64,000 nucleotides of DNA. It comes from Mesostigma viride. Lineage: Eukaryota; Streptophyta; Mesostigmatophyceae; Mesostigmatales; Mesostigmataceae. The first letter of the stretch is position 1, and every line of letters starts with the position of its first letter. Shown here in pieces: positions 32,374 to 45,030 of the stretch. Below the pieces are notes generated by a model. It did no database searches and had not been told where the DNA came from. It saw only the letters and a program-made list of their open reading frames with translations. The DNA lies in contig RPFO01001040.1 of assembly GCA_009746045.1 (NCBI GenBank), positions 18,501-82,500 on the forward strand, given 5' to 3'. Made by a program: the position numbers and the translations under genes.

Positions 32374-34033
32374 GCCTGTCAGCCGGGGGTAACCTGGACA
32401 GGTCCTTAGATAGTACCCCAGATAATAATTTTTGCTTGCCTGTTTTTATAACCTCTGTAGGAGCTGAATCATCCCTACCACTACGTGTGCGTCCTCTTAT
32501 GTTCTTGAATGGTGGCTTAACCGTCCCTCATACTGTTGTAGACCCCTTCTTGCATGCTGATGAACTCTTGAATGTCTCTGTGTTAGTGGATAGCGGTGCG
32601 GCTAGCTCCTTTGTGAGCGAGGCCCTAGTTAGGCGTTTAGGACTAGTCCCTACCCCTCACACAAAAACTGTCACTGTCCATTATGCTGACGGTCGCACCA
32701 GTCATTCCCCGGGTACGGTGTCCCTTCCCCTGGTCATACAAGGACGTACGGTCAACCTGACGGCCACTATAGGCCCTATCACTACAGCTGATGTATTACT
32801 AGGATTAGATTGGCACCAGGATAATAAAATTACTATTAATTATGATACTATGGTCATTTGGTTTCCAGATAGCTCTTACTGGGTACCAGAACGTCATTAT
32901 AGATTAGAAAATTTATCCTTGGTAGATATTACTCCTCCTACACCTGTTGATCCTCCTGTAGACCTATACCTGAAGTATTAATGTCCAATGACGAATTACG
33001 TTCTGAACTAAAGGAATATGGATACCTATTATGTATGTTCCTTCAGTTAGAAGTACAAGAGATACCTATCACTAATAATAGTGTGGATATAGATGTAAAT
33101 ACAGTGGATACAATAGGAGTGGGATTTACTGAAAATGAAATAGTAAGATACATGGCTGTGATAGATTCCTCAAAAGTATTTGAAGAAAAGACTCCTTCTT
33201 ATCCTCCTCCTCGTTCTGTTTTACACCGTGTAGTTATCAAGGACGGTGCAGTTCCTACGCACTCTCCGATGTATAGAATGGGCCCTACAGAATTAAAGGA
33301 ACTAAAACAGATTTTAGTATCACTATTAGAAGCAGGATTGATAGAGCCTAGTAACTCCCCCTACTCCGCTGGTGTCCTGTTAGTTCCTAAGCCAAATGGC
33401 AAGTTTCGCCTAGTTACTGATTATAGGAAGTTAAACGATATTACTGTGAAGTCTAAATACCCTCTACCTCGTATTGATGATATATTTAATAAGGTTAAAG
33501 GTTCTACCTGTTTCACAGTACTAGATTGTGCGGATGGTTTTTGGCAACTACGTATAGCTCCTGAGGATTGCCACAAAACCGCCTTTGCTACCCCTTTTGG
33601 GCATTACCAGTTTAGAGTAGCGGCTATGGGACTCTGTAACTCTCCTGCCTCTTTCCAAATGTTAATGAATGAAGTGCTTAGACCTGTTATGGGAAATTCC
33701 CACCTTCCTCAAGTGTCCTCTGATTTAAAGGATCCTTCCTTCTCCTCTGTTTCTTTATCTGAGCATGACCGTTCTTGTGCTCAAGCTTACTTAGATGATA
33801 TCCTTATTTATTCTCCTGATTTTGAAACGCACCTACGTGATTTAAAGAAAGTATTAGAAATCATGGCTGAAAATTCTTTATGGGCGCGCCGTGCTAAAGT
33901 TCGCTCTGGTAGAAGTGTCCCATTTTTAGGGCACGTCTGTCAGATGCCGGGGTTGCTACCGACCCGGACAAGACTAAGTCAATTCAGGAATGGCCTACCC
34001 CTACCGACGTTAAAGGTGTACGTAGTTTTCTAG
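32374..34033 (+). pseudogene. pol: Protease and reverse transcriptase of A2
   Basis: Protease VDSGAASSF and LLGLDW, then a one-base loss near 32960, then the RT frame 32981-34033 with LVTDYRKLN, VLDCADGFWQL and YLDDILIYS. The extra segment between motif B and YLDD is the same as in A1. A one-base loss near 33936 shifts the end of the frame. Confidence 0.9.
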
Positions 34034-34680
34034 GAATTGCTTCTTACTATAGGCGTTTTATCCCGCGTTTCGCAACTATAGCAGCCCTATTAATCATCTA
34101 TTAAAGAAGGATATCCCCTTTGTTTGGAGTAGTGAATGTCAGTCGGCTTTTCAGTGTCTAAAATCCCTACTCCTCTCCCCTCCCGTACTCATCCTACCGG
34201 ATACTACTAAACCCTTTGTTGTAGCTACAGATGCTAGCAAGGTAGCTATAGGGGGCGTCCTTCTCCAGGATCAGGGTCAGGGCTTACAGCCAATCGAGTA
34301 TATCTCTAGGACAATGCTTCCTGCGGAGCGTAACTATCCCGTACACCAGCAGGAACTATTAGCTGTGGTGTATTGTTGCCACGCGTGGCAGCACTTTCTT
34401 AAAGGTGCTCAATTTGATGTTTGTCTGAATGAACCCTGTGAGATTGATCCTTATAGATTAGTTATCCAGACAGATCACCGTCCTCTTACCCATCTTCTCT
34501 CACAACCCAACCTTACCCCTCGTCAAGCGCGCTGGATGGAGTTTTTAGCACAGTTTTCCCCTTTTAAACTTCAGTATGTTAAGGGTGTAGATAACATAGT
34601 ACCAGATGCACTCTCCGTCGTGCAGATTACTCCTTTTTCGAGGACCTTGATGTTCTCAATACTACTCTAGTTCCTACTAC
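34034..34680 (+). pseudogene. pol: RNase H region of A2 pol
   Basis: YYRRFIPRFATIAA, the shared one-base break near 34087, VVATDASKVAIGGVL, NYPVHQQELLAVVY, TDHRPL and NIVPDALS. A loss near 34616 is private to A2. Here the HQQELL motif that is damaged in A1 is intact. Confidence 0.85.
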
Positions 34681-36498
34681 TATGGGTGTAACCCCGTATG
34701 GTGAACTACCTGATGATGAATCCTATGCCTACCTCTTTCATACAGCTGTTCGCATGCCTGATCTCCTTTCTCACGTAGGACTCTCTCTCCCGTGTGAGGC
34801 CCTTCCTGTGGCCTCGGTGGGGGGGAGGGGAAAAATAAAATTTCTATACCGCTTAGCCATATAGCGACTAGGTCAGGAAAGTCTTATGAAAACATAGTCC
34901 CTCTAGGACCTCCCCTTCTCTTTGGCAAGGCGGTAGGAGATCTCTTTAAACCTGTTCTGGATACCTCTGTAGCGATGCCTACCTCTGATCTTGAACGCCT
35001 TATTAGTAGATTTACGGCCACTGAGCCGGAAGCATTAGCTGCCATTGCTGCCCATCCCCAACAATTAGGCAAGCACCCTTGTAAATTTGTAGGTGGATTT
35101 TTATATGTGCAGATAGCAGATTCTCCCCCTCAATGGCGCCTGTATGTCCCTCCTATCTGTCGCTCCTCCTTGCTCTTTGAGTTGCATGACTTAGCTGCTC
35201 ATCAGGGTGGTAAACGGGTACGGGACCTAGTAGCCCGCTCTTACTACTGGCCTTCCCTTTTAAAGGATGTAGATGAGTATGTTAGAACCTGTCAATCTTG
35301 CCAGGAGATGAAACCCAACAATGTAGGACAGATAGCAGAGCCTAGGACCTTACCTGATCCCATCATGCCGTGGGACTCCATTATGATGGATTTTGTAGGA
35401 CCTTTTAGGAAGAATGATAGAGGTAACGCCCAGATCCTTGTTTTTGTAGATCGTTTTACTCGAATGTGTCATCTCGTGCCGTGTCCCTTAGAACTCACCG
35501 CACGCGACTGCGCACGCCTATACCTTAATAACGTATATAGATATCATGGGTTGAGTAGGCAGTTTATTAGTGATAAGGATAAGTTATTTACTTCTGATTT
35601 TTGGCAGCAGTTCTTCGCTGCTATCGGTACCAAGGTCACTTTCGGTACTGCCTACCACTCCTCCTCGTCTCATTTATTAGTAGAACGTTTGAATAGGGTA
35701 GTGGAAGAAGCTCTGCGTCACTATGTGAATGGCTCTGGGAGTGATTGGGAGTCCTGATTATCTATGTTTGGTAGAGTTTTCCCTTAACAACTGCCCTCAG
35801 GCTGCGCATGGTTATACGCCCTTCTTCCTAGATACTGGTAGACAACCTCTTACCCCTACCTCTCTCTTAGCTAGTCCAAGGATGATGTGTCCTGGGATAC
35901 TGTAGAAGGTGTGCAGGCGTTATTAGATAAGATGAAGAATGCACACGACAACGCTATTGCAGGGTACCATAGGGCGCAGGCCAAATACCTTGCTAGGTTG
36001 CGTGCCTCATTAGATAGAAGAGCACCTGAGATAGAAATAGGAGATTTAGTCTTAGTAGAAGGCCCCCGTGTTGGCCGCTTCGCTCATAAGTTCGAAGCTG
36101 AACTGAAAGTGAAACTTAGGCCCGCCTTCTTAGGACCCTTCCGTGTGTTGTCTAGAGTAGGTAATTTTCTGTATGAGATAGATATTCCTACCTCTTGGCA
36201 GACCCACTCACGCACCTTTCATAGAAGCCAGCTGAAGCTCTATCATCAGAGCACGTTCGCTGGTAGAGAATTAGCCCCTGCCCCTTTAGAGCATAATCCG
36301 GATACTGGTGAGGTAGAGGATGAGGTAGAGGGTATCGTGGCCCATAGAGATATCAAAAAGGGCCGCGGTACCCAGCGCCAGTATAAGGTGAAGTGGATGT
36401 ATGCTCGTAGTGAGGTAGATAAGGTCTGGTATACGGAGAGTGAGCTAGATGGGTGTAGTCGCCTGCTGCAGGAGTATAAAACCCTGCATAAGCTCTAG
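34681..36498 (+). pseudogene. pol: Integrase and chromodomain of A2
   Basis: Frame 34975-35757 holds the HHCC region and the D, D and E residues uninterrupted. A short insertion near 35751 (GTCCTGATTA in place of GGATTA) breaks it. Frame 35887-36498 carries the C-terminal domain and a complete chromodomain (VEGIVAHRDIKKGRGTQRQ then YKVKWMYARSEVDKVWYTES). It is the better preserved of the two copies. Confidence 0.88.
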
Positions 36499-36574
36499 TT
36501 GTAGACCTTCTCCTCTCTTATGTTATGTCTGCTGTCGACGGGTGGTTGGTTGTCCCCTCCCCTCCGCAGCCGTC

Positions 36575-37944
36575 ATGTCAGAGCCTACCCCTCCGGCTGA
36601 GAGCTCGCTGCCGTCCCCGCCCCCCGGACCCTGAGCTGTATTTCGAGGCCCTACCGGGCCGCTGGGTGTCGCGGTCCAGTTACCCGGGTGGCGTGGTGCA
36701 GCCGGCCCTCCAGGCCCAACATGCGGGTTTAGTCAGGGCTGCCCTCTTTGGGGTCACGTGGTACGGCCCTTCCCCTGATGATCCGCACCAGCTTGTTTTG
36801 CACGGGTTCGACGATACCGGGCACTGTTTGTTAGGGTGTGGTTCCCGCTGTCCGGCCTTAGAACAGATAGCTGCGGTTCTCCAGTGCTCCCGAGTGTTCT
36901 CCTACCTTTCTACCCCTGTGGGCCGCACCTGCCTACGGGAGGTCTTCCCCTGGCTTCCGGCTGAGGGTGATGCTGAGGTAGACGAGAACCCCTGCGACCT
37001 TCTACGGGCCGTAGAATTCATGGAGATAGCTGATCAGTCGGCGGGATTAGCAGTTGTTGGTCCTGCCCCTACGGGCGCCCCAGCCGAGGTACATTATACT
37101 CCAGAATATTCTGCCTCGAGCGCTGCGTCCGCCTTCTCGGCGTCTGCTCCTCCCTCTCCGGTTCCGTCGTCCCCTCGGTCGACCCGGTGTGTTGCAGTGG
37201 ATCCTACCCATTGAGACTGATCGGCCTCCTTTCGACATGGTTATTTTAGCTGATCCGGTGTTCCAGGGTGAGATCCTGGTTCGGCGCGTTCTGTATCGCT
37301 GGGCTAGGCGCCACAACGACTTGGACACCTACGGTGGGTTCCAGTGGGCTTACCCTCCTCCTCTGGGCATTATGGCTTCGGATGCCCTTACGGTAGAGTT
37401 TCCTGCAGAGCCGGGTGCTGCGTACACCACGGTCCTCCAGCCCATCCTTGAGTGGGATGCCCGTCGCCCGGCGCCTATCCCGGGCCAGGGTCTGGACTCC
37501 CGCGGTCACCCTCCTCCTCGGGCCAGCGACTACCTAGAGACATTCGGGTCGCGACAGTGTGTTCGTCGGTGGCGCTCCCGCGAGGTTCGGCACATGCGGT
37601 TGTGGCCGTCCAACGTGGAGCCCCTGGTGGACCTGTTCTTCCCGACGGGTATGCGCCCTCGGATCCGGTATCATCGCCTCCTCCTGCGGGCCCTTTGCTT
37701 GATCGCGGTAGAGCCTTTCCTTCGCCTCTTTGCCTGTGGCTTTCTGGACTGGGCCCGTGGCCAGGTCGTCCTCACGCAGCATAGGTATTACTGGGCCTTC
37801 CTGGGCCTCTTTCCTGACGGCGTGTGGGCCGATGTTTTCCTCACTGTAGATAGGCATGACAATGTCGAGGATGTGACTCACTACCAGGCCTACCTGGAGG
37901 TCCTGCTGGCCTCTCGTGGCACTTATCAGACGGATGGCCACTAG
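36575..37944 (+). pseudogene. Third ORF after integrase, A2, with internal deletion
   Basis: Same N-terminal (YFEALPGRWVSRS) and C-terminal (RPPFDMVILADPV, YYWAFLGLFPDGVWADVFL) domains as A1, but the Pro/Ala-rich linker is largely gone: 936 bp between two CCTACCC repeats of A1 (17043 and 17979) are missing at 37203. N and C parts lie in different frames here. Function unknown. Confidence 0.6.
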
Positions 37945-38324
37945 ATAGAGGGCCTTAGGCCCGACCTGAGGGTGTTGTCCCTCCGGTATATAGAGTCGCC
38001 CTCATATTCTGGCCAGTTGGTTGGCTGTTCTTGGTCCTTAGCGCTGATGTGTTTACTCTGTGTGTCCTGCCCAGTGCCGTCCCCCCCCGGCCAGGACTCC
38101 GTTCCAGGCAGTTAGGGGAACCTACCACCAGGCTTGGTGCTGGCTAACCCTACACCACCCGGCGTGGTGGTGGAGACCGTGTGAACTATTGGTGCTTTGT
38201 ATCTGGGATGGTCTATCGATTGTGTTGGTGTGTGCTGGGTGCATTAGGTTTTTCCTACCCCTTTGGTTTCCTTCTCTCTGCGTAGGGAGGGGGCTCCCTA
38301 CCGTACCTTTTGTGGGGGGGGAGG
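37945..38324 (+). other. 3' untranslated region and polypurine tract of A2
   Basis: Matches A1 18721-19084; TGTGGGGGGGGAGG at 38311-38324 abuts the 3' LTR. Confidence 0.85.
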
Positions 38325-38652
38325 TGTTACGTCGCGTAAAAATTCGTTGTAGTTACGGACGTAAATTAGGTCCTTGGCCTCGGCTGTTCTTAGGTTTACG
38401 TGCAGTTCTAGCTGGGACATGATTGTCCTCTTAACAGTACTGTGGTATATTGGGTGCCTTTGGGCGCCGCGCCGCGTACTTTATTAGTGGTCCTTATCCT
38501 TCGGTAGAATGTAGTGCATCTGTGCACCTGCCTGTGTTTCTGTGTCTCGGCAGGCGAGGGCCAAGTCGGCCCGAGCCTGTTGGACCGTTGGTGACCATTT
38601 ATGCACGTTCCACTCCGTGTGTGGTCACTCGGCGTGTGTTAAATGAATTAAC
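38325..38652 (+). repeat. 3' LTR of A2, left fragment
   Basis: First 328 bp of the LTR, up to GAATTAAC; has a 10-bp deletion relative to the 5' LTR (near 38517). The remainder is at 56970-57203. Confidence 0.93.
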
Positions 38653-38710
38653 GTCACTATACTTTTCGTCCGAGGGTGGTAAAAAGCATCCGAGGCGTAA
38701 ATTACGAGGT

Positions 38711-39161
38711 CTTATCTTACTACCTAGATCCGAGGCGTGAGATCCAACGCCGTAATCATTACTACGTAGGATGATAGGTAGTAATTTTACTAGCCGTAAG
38801 TAAGAGTAACGTTACGACTGCACATCTTTGGTAGTACATTACCGACAGAGTAAATTACCGCGACGGGTCTTGGTTGGTAATCTACCACCTGTAGATTAGG
38901 TGCCAGTGATCCGATGCTGTAAGATACGTTTCAGTAAGCTACTTCGGGGATCTTTGCCTGTACACGGCCAGATGGATAATTATATTGTAATGGAGAAGTG
39001 GGAGAACGTGCGTGTCTATTAGCAAATGCAGCGAAATATAAAAATGTAGTTATCAGCCTTTTTCGCCTATTCAGCAGTTGTCGTTGTCGGCCGTTGTCAT
39101 TAAGCGGCTATAGATTATGTGTGCTGGGGCCGGTGAAAAGACGCTAGCAAAGTTCGTCTGA
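38711..39161. other. Left subterminal region of T3
   Basis: AT-rich, scattered TTAC/GTAA and CGAGG/CCGAGG motifs related to the right-end array. No gene seen. Confidence 0.5.
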
Positions 39162-41186
39162 ATGGCGTCCAATAGAGGGGATTTTATTCTTAGTGGATTG
39201 TTGGACGAGGAGAAGGCGAGGTTGCTGGCGGAGAATGCGAAAGAGCAGAGGGAAGCAGCGGAAGCCGTGCGTGGAAGATGAGGTAACGGGATGGAGTGTG
39301 GGCCCTGGCTTCTGGTTATGAAATGATGGCGGTTGCAGGCCAGCCGTGCTCGCTGGTAATGGGTGCGTGGTGTTGAAATCCAAGTTCTGCGCGTATTCTG
39401 TTTTTTGGTCAATGATTGAAGGGATGTCGCCTTGTTTTATTTTTGTGCATCTGCGTCCCGTCGTGACTGCCTCGTCATGGACGCCCAGGGGTAGAAGTTC
39501 GAACGAGGGAATGATTTTTCAAACGCCTGGATATGTTATGATAGTACGAATAAATGGTAATGGGTAGAGGCGGCCAAAATTTTGTTGGAAGTGTGCCAAC
39601 GCCGCACATACGACTTGAACAACCCTAGGTATCTTAGGAAAAGGAAACACGGATACGTCGGAGTGGAGGAAGAGGAAGACGATGACGATGGTGAAGACGG
39701 AGAGGTTTACAATGGAGGCCTTGAGAATGGGGAGACATTGAAGCAGGAGAGCAGGGTAGCGGTGAGTGGCCCGTCATGAATTACATTGTGGTTGCAGTTG
39801 TTAGCGAGGCGTGTTGATTGCTTCTTGCCGCGGGTAATCGCTAGCGTGCATAACCTTCTTTTTTCAACAGGTGTTCTGGTGCATTGACTGCCGCAAAGCA
39901 ATTAATGGGACTGATTATGTGCCTATCATGCCGTTTGGGAATCATACATTGCCAACATTTCGTGTTTAGAAGGCGCGCCTTCAGAAGCATATTCAGCACC
40001 GCACGAGCCAGGTGCTGAAGGCGTGCTTGGAGAGGAAGGGGTATAAAGTGCGCATGACCGCATCGAAGAAGAAGAAGCAGCAGGAATCGGGCAAGACCAT
40101 GATAACCGAGCCAGGATTGGCTTTCGTGCATGCAGTACATGGTGCGGCGCAGGCAGTGAATGCTGCATCGATTGCAGCGGTGCAGCCTGTGGCCATGGCG
40201 GTGCAGGGCGCGGGTCCTGAAGTGTGGGCGTTGGCGAAGCAGATTCACGATGCTGTCATGGCCACGTTGTGAAGCCAAGGAATGGGTGTTGGTTCCAGTC
40301 AGGTGCCTCGCCCGGAGGAAGCTTTTCTGCTGTAAGCAGAGGTGCGGCATCAAGCATTTGCAATCGCCATGAGAGCAGTGGAGATGTCAGCGGCATGAAG
40401 CATTTGCAATCGCCATGAGAGCAGTGGAGATGTCTGCGGCATTGGGAGATCTGCAGACAATTGCAGGAGGACATTGTGCGGTACGCTTGTAGGGTGTATG
40501 CTGTGTTGTTCCGCTCGCTAATGGACATGTGCCCCTGTAACCTCTTCCAGGCTAGTATCTGCTATCCACCTCTTCAGGCTTGAAAAGTAAATTGCTGTAC
40601 GGTTCACAATTGGCATGGCTTGACATGCACGCGTCCTTGACTGTGGTCTGCATGGGTTTGGGGTTTAGCGGTTTACATCAGACTCTGCTGTGTATCTGCT
40701 TAATCAGCCGACGTGTCACATGGGGACAGCAACGGCGCTGGGATGCAGCCCGGTGTGAATGCGAGTAAGGTACGCGCTGTCATGCATGGCGGATGGGGCG
40801 TGGAAGCCACGACCCACGTTTTTGTGTGTGCACGGGGGGCTAGGGGGCAAGTCGTTGTGTTGCTGCCATCCATATGGCCATGGATATGCGGGAAGCTTTC
40901 CCTGTACCCATACTTAATGATGCATGGACTGGTTGTGACAGCCAAGGGTTTAGCTGTCGTGGGTTTGCTGAGTGATCATGGCAGTCTGCTAGGCTGGTGC
41001 TAGAACAGCCATAGCGCGGTTACTGCTATGTCTTGCCCGTGCTAACTGATGCTGCAGCCATGCGTGGAGCGCGAATCGTCCCGTGAGGAGAAGGAGGAGG
41101 CGGGGCCGGTGCACCCATGGGCAGGGCCGGAGAAGAAGGACGCGGAGCACCCAGTGTGGGAGAAGGAGAAGGCGGGGAAGCACTGA
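39162..41186 (+). CDS. Intron-containing gene inside T3 with zinc-finger-like domain (unrecognised)
   Basis: Exons inferred from splice signals. A first exon may start at ATG 39162 (MASNRGDFILSGLLDEEKAR) with an uncertain 3' end. A second exon ends at 39761 and encodes an acidic stretch (VEEEEDDDDGEDGE). Donor GTGAGT at 39762 and acceptor TTTTTTCAACAG ending 39870, with a CATAAC branch-like site, join in phase to FWCIDCRKAINGTDY. This frame continues to TGA 40270-40272 through RLQKHIQHRTSQ, KKKKQQ and an Ala-rich region, interrupted only by TAG at 39967-39969. C-x2-C and H-x2-H could form a BED-like zinc finger. A possible last exon (41056-41186, Glu/Lys-rich) follows a CTAAC...TGCAG acceptor. 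Candidate transposon-encoded DNA-binding protein or captured host gene; function unknown. Confidence 0.4.
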
Positions 41187-41239
41187 AGCTCCACCCCATG
41201 TCAGGCCTCTAGTATAGGTGCCAGTTAACTAAACCCATG

Positions 41240-41350
41240 CACGTGCAGGTTGTAGCTCAGAATGTATTTAAAATCATATGCCCCTTTTCAGGTATATGTG
41301 TAACAGTGACTCCCAACGGATATATGTTCCTAATTTATTAAATTCTTACT
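41240..41350 (+). other. Retroposon 3' end with CTCCCAACGG hairpin
   Basis: TCATATGCCCCTTTTCAGG then ACTCCCAACGGA and an AT-rich tail; same family as 44880-45030 and, reversed, 54597-54760. Confidence 0.55.
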
Positions 41351-41465
41351 GAATAATTGTTGTCTTTATGAACCCATGAAGAGCAAAGCCCGGTGGGGAG
41401 TACATGTAACGCATTACCACGAGAAGGGGTCCCCACACCGCATTTCTTCGCTCTCTGTTCCTATG

Positions 41466-41572
41466 CAGAACAAGAAGAGGTGGAAGACCAATGTCCCGGC
41501 TCACACGCCAGCCCATGTGGGTAAGCCCCCTCCCCCAAAGCGGAAGGGGCGCTTTGGGGAGAAGTGTAGTTA
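41466..41572 (+). other. Possible exon with a basic tail
   Basis: After CTCTGTTCCTATGCAG, an open frame NKKRWKTNVPAHTPAHVGK ... KRKGRFGEKCS ends at TAG 41570-41572. It could be a terminal exon or the end of a retroposon ORF. Not recognised. Confidence 0.25.
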
Positions 41573-41643
41573 GGATTTTGTAGACTAGATAGCTTAGAGT
41601 TAGCTTATTTCGATGTCGCGGCTTGACCCACCTCTACCCATTC

Positions 41644-41836
41644 AGCAAGGAATATGCATGTGCTGCATGATCTCCCAACGGAGGCATGTTATAATTTTAT
41701 TTGATTCTTTAATGTAGTGTCTTGGGGCATGATGCAGATGAGATTTGTAACTTCCGTGTAATTATGTTTCTAAAGAGATTAGCATAGTACTCTAAACATG
41801 CCCATGCGCATGACACGCAAGTACTAACTTACTTAC
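41644..41836 (+). other. Two adjacent retroposon 3' ends
   Basis: 41644-41705 carries CTCCCAACGGAG (41672-41683) followed by an ATAATTTTATTT tail and matches, in reverse, 59796-59845. 41710-41836 matches the 3' UTR of the minus-strand LINE (1828-1964) and ends in CTTAC units. Confidence 0.65.
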
Positions 41837-42050
41837 ACCAGACCTGGCAATAAAAGCATTGATGGGATGGACCCAGCGATACATAATGGGCGTGCATGCG
41901 TAAAAAATATACACTATGCATGGCCCAATGGGCATGCATTCAAATAATTACAAATGAAGGCCGCCATGAGAGCACTGAAGCTAAACCAGACCGGGCCACA
42001 ATTAACCCTCCAGCACCAAAGTTCCACTGCATCATGTAAGACAAGCCTGA

Positions 42051-44013
42051 CATCCATCCATCCATCCATCCATCCATCCATCCATCCATCCATCCATCCA
42101 TCCATCCATCCATCCATCCATCCATCCATCCATCCATCCATCCATCCATCCATCCATCCATCCATCCATCCATCCATCCATCCATCCATCCATCCATCCA
42201 TCCATCCATCCATCCATCCATCCATCCATCCATCCATCCATCCATCCATCCATCCATCCATCCATCCATCCATCCATCCATCCATCCATCCATCCATCCA
42301 TCCATCCATCCATCCATCCATCCATCCATCCATCCATCCATCCATCCATCCATCCATCCATCCATCCATCCATCCATCCATCCATCCATCCATCCATCCA
42401 TCCATCCATCCATCCATCCATCCATCCATCCATCCATCCATCCATCCATCCATCCATCCATCCATCCATCCATCCATCCATCCATCCATCCATCCATCCA
42501 TCCATCCATCCATCCATCCATCCATCCATCCATCCATCCATCCATCCATCCATCCATCCATCCATCCATCCATCCATCCATCCATCCATCCATCCATCCA
42601 TCCATCCATCCATCCATCCATCCATCCATCCATCCATCCATCCATCCATCCATCCATCCATCCATCCATCCATCCATCCATCCATCCATCCATCCATCCA
42701 TCCATCCATCCATCCATCCATCCATCCATCCATCCATCCATCCATCCATCCATCCATCCATCCATCCATCCATCCATCCATCCATCCATCCATCCATCCA
42801 TCCATCCATCCATCCATCCATCCATCCATCCATCCATCCATCCATCCATCCATCCATCCATCCATCCATCCATCCATCCATCCATCCATCCATCCATCCA
42901 TCCATCCATCCATCCATCCATCCATCCATCCATCCATCCATCCATCCATCCATCCATCCATCCATCCATCCATCCATCCATCCATCCATCCATCCATCCA
43001 TCCATCCATCCATCCATCCATCCATCCATCCATCCATCCATCCATCCATCCATCCATCCATCCATCCATCCATCCATCCATCCATCCATCCATCCATCCA
43101 TCCATCCATCCATCCATCCATCCATCCATCCATCCATCCATCCATCCATCCATCCATCCATCCATCCATCCATCCATCCATCCATCCATCCCTCCATCCA
43201 TCCCTCCATCCATCCATCCATCCATCCATCCATCCATCCATCCATCCATCCATCCATCCATCCATCCATCCATCCATCCATCCATCCATCCATCCATCCA
43301 TCCATCCATCCATCCATCCATCCATCCATCCATCCATCCATCCATCCATCCATCCATCCATCCATCCATCCATCCATCCATCCATCCATCCATCCATCCA
43401 TCCATCCATCCATCCATCCATCCATCCATCCATCCATCCATCCATCCATCCATCCATCCATCCATCCATCCATCCATCCATCCATCCATCCATCCATCCA
43501 TCCATCCATCCATCCATCCATCCATCCATCCATCCATCCATCCATCCATCCATCCATCCATCCATCCATCCATCCATCCATCCATCCATCCATCCATCCA
43601 TCCATCCATCCATCCATCCATCCATCCATCCATCCATCCATCCATCCATCCATCCATCCATCCATCCATCCATCCATCCATCCATCCATCCATCCATCCA
43701 TCCATCCATCCATCCATCCATCCATCCATCCATCCATCCATCCATCCATCCATCCATCCATCCATCCATCCATCCATCCATCCATCCATCCATCCATCCA
43801 TCCATCCATCCATCCATCCATCCATCCATCCATCCATCCATCCATCCATCCATCCATCCATCCATCCATCCATCCATCCATCCATCCATCCATCCATCCA
43901 TCCATCCATCCATCCATCCATCCATCCATCCATCCATCCATCCATCCATCCATCCATCCATCCATCCATCCATCCATCCATCCATCCATCCATCCATCCA
44001 TCCATCCATCCAT
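42051..44013. repeat. CATC microsatellite, about 490 units
   Basis: Nearly 2 kb of uninterrupted CATC, with only two variant units (CCTC) near 43190-43206. All six frames are open because the repeat contains no stop; encoded SIHP or DGWM repeats are not evidence of genes. A 5-unit CATC run followed by CGGGG and a hairpin (44155-44210) hints that such runs abut retroposon ends. Confidence 0.98.
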
Positions 44014-45030
44014 TGATCGGGGTATAGTCCCGCGGGAGGCACGCTAGATAGCTCCCCTAGGGCAGCGTGCGGCTGCCTAGATAGTTAGAATGTTGTTAGA
44101 TAGATGTAGTATGTAGCCAATGTAGATAGATTAGACCGGTAGGAATGTTTGCACCCATCCATCCATCCATCCATCGGGGTTAATGCTCCGTGACTCCCCA
44201 ACGGGAGCACGAGTCTAATTAATTAATTAATAGTCCTAGTACAGCCATGCTACGTCCTGGCTATGATGAGATTACTTGCCCACGCTCCTAGTGTTATGCC
44301 ATGCTCACATGGGTCTTATTGCACCCACAGATTGCCGGATCGTTAGCGTGTCCGTTTAGCTAGCGTCCCCGAATGCAGCTGTGGCATGCCTTAGGCATGA
44401 AGAAGACTGGGGGTCTCTGCCCTTTCTCCTGTTGTGCACACACAGGGATTAAAAGCACTTCGGTGCTCCGTGACTCCCCAACGGGAGCACGTGTTTAATT
44501 AATGAATTAATGAATGAATCGGGGTTAACTTATGCTCCTTGACTCCCTAATGGGGGCATGAGTTTAATAAATGAATTAAGTAGTTAGTTAATAAATCAGG
44601 TTGATTCAGATGAGGTCCCTACTGGTTCCTTGTGGACTGGCCAGCCAGGGAGATATCTTCTTACATGGTCAGGCCTTTTTAGTCATGTACATGTGTGCCT
44701 ATGATGTGCCACACTCCAGACGATGCCTAGCCTTATTTAGTAATGTTGTGCCCATGCAGGGAGTCACTCTCTGCTGAGAAGCCATGCCATAGCTCTTGTA
44801 TAGCCATGATGATCTTCCCCCTCACAGGCATGCTCCCCCCTTACCCGGGCATAGCGTGATAGACCATGAGGGTGCGGGTGCCCTGGTGCACCTAGAGCAA
44901 GTGTTGTTTACATTCCCACCCTTGCAGGAAGTAGCTTAGAATGTATTATAGGCTCATATGCCCCTTCTCAGGGCTATGTGCTACATATACTCCCAACGGA
45001 GTTATGTTCCTAATTAATTAATTAATTAAT
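44014..45030 (+). other. Cluster of retroposon 3' termini with hairpins and AT tails
   Basis: Hairpin modules at 44184-44210, 44463-44490, 44532-44560 and 44990-45003 are each followed by TTAA/TTAATGAA-type tails. The 44242-44502 segment recurs at 60865-61120, where it is the 3' UTR of an ORF1-bearing retroposon. 44880-45030 belongs to the second 3' UTR family. No coding frame remains. Confidence 0.7.

Noticed and set aside
41954-44047. Four open frames of about 660-700 codons (SIHP and DGWM repeats)
   Set aside because: They are translations of the CATC microsatellite, which has no stop codon in any frame.
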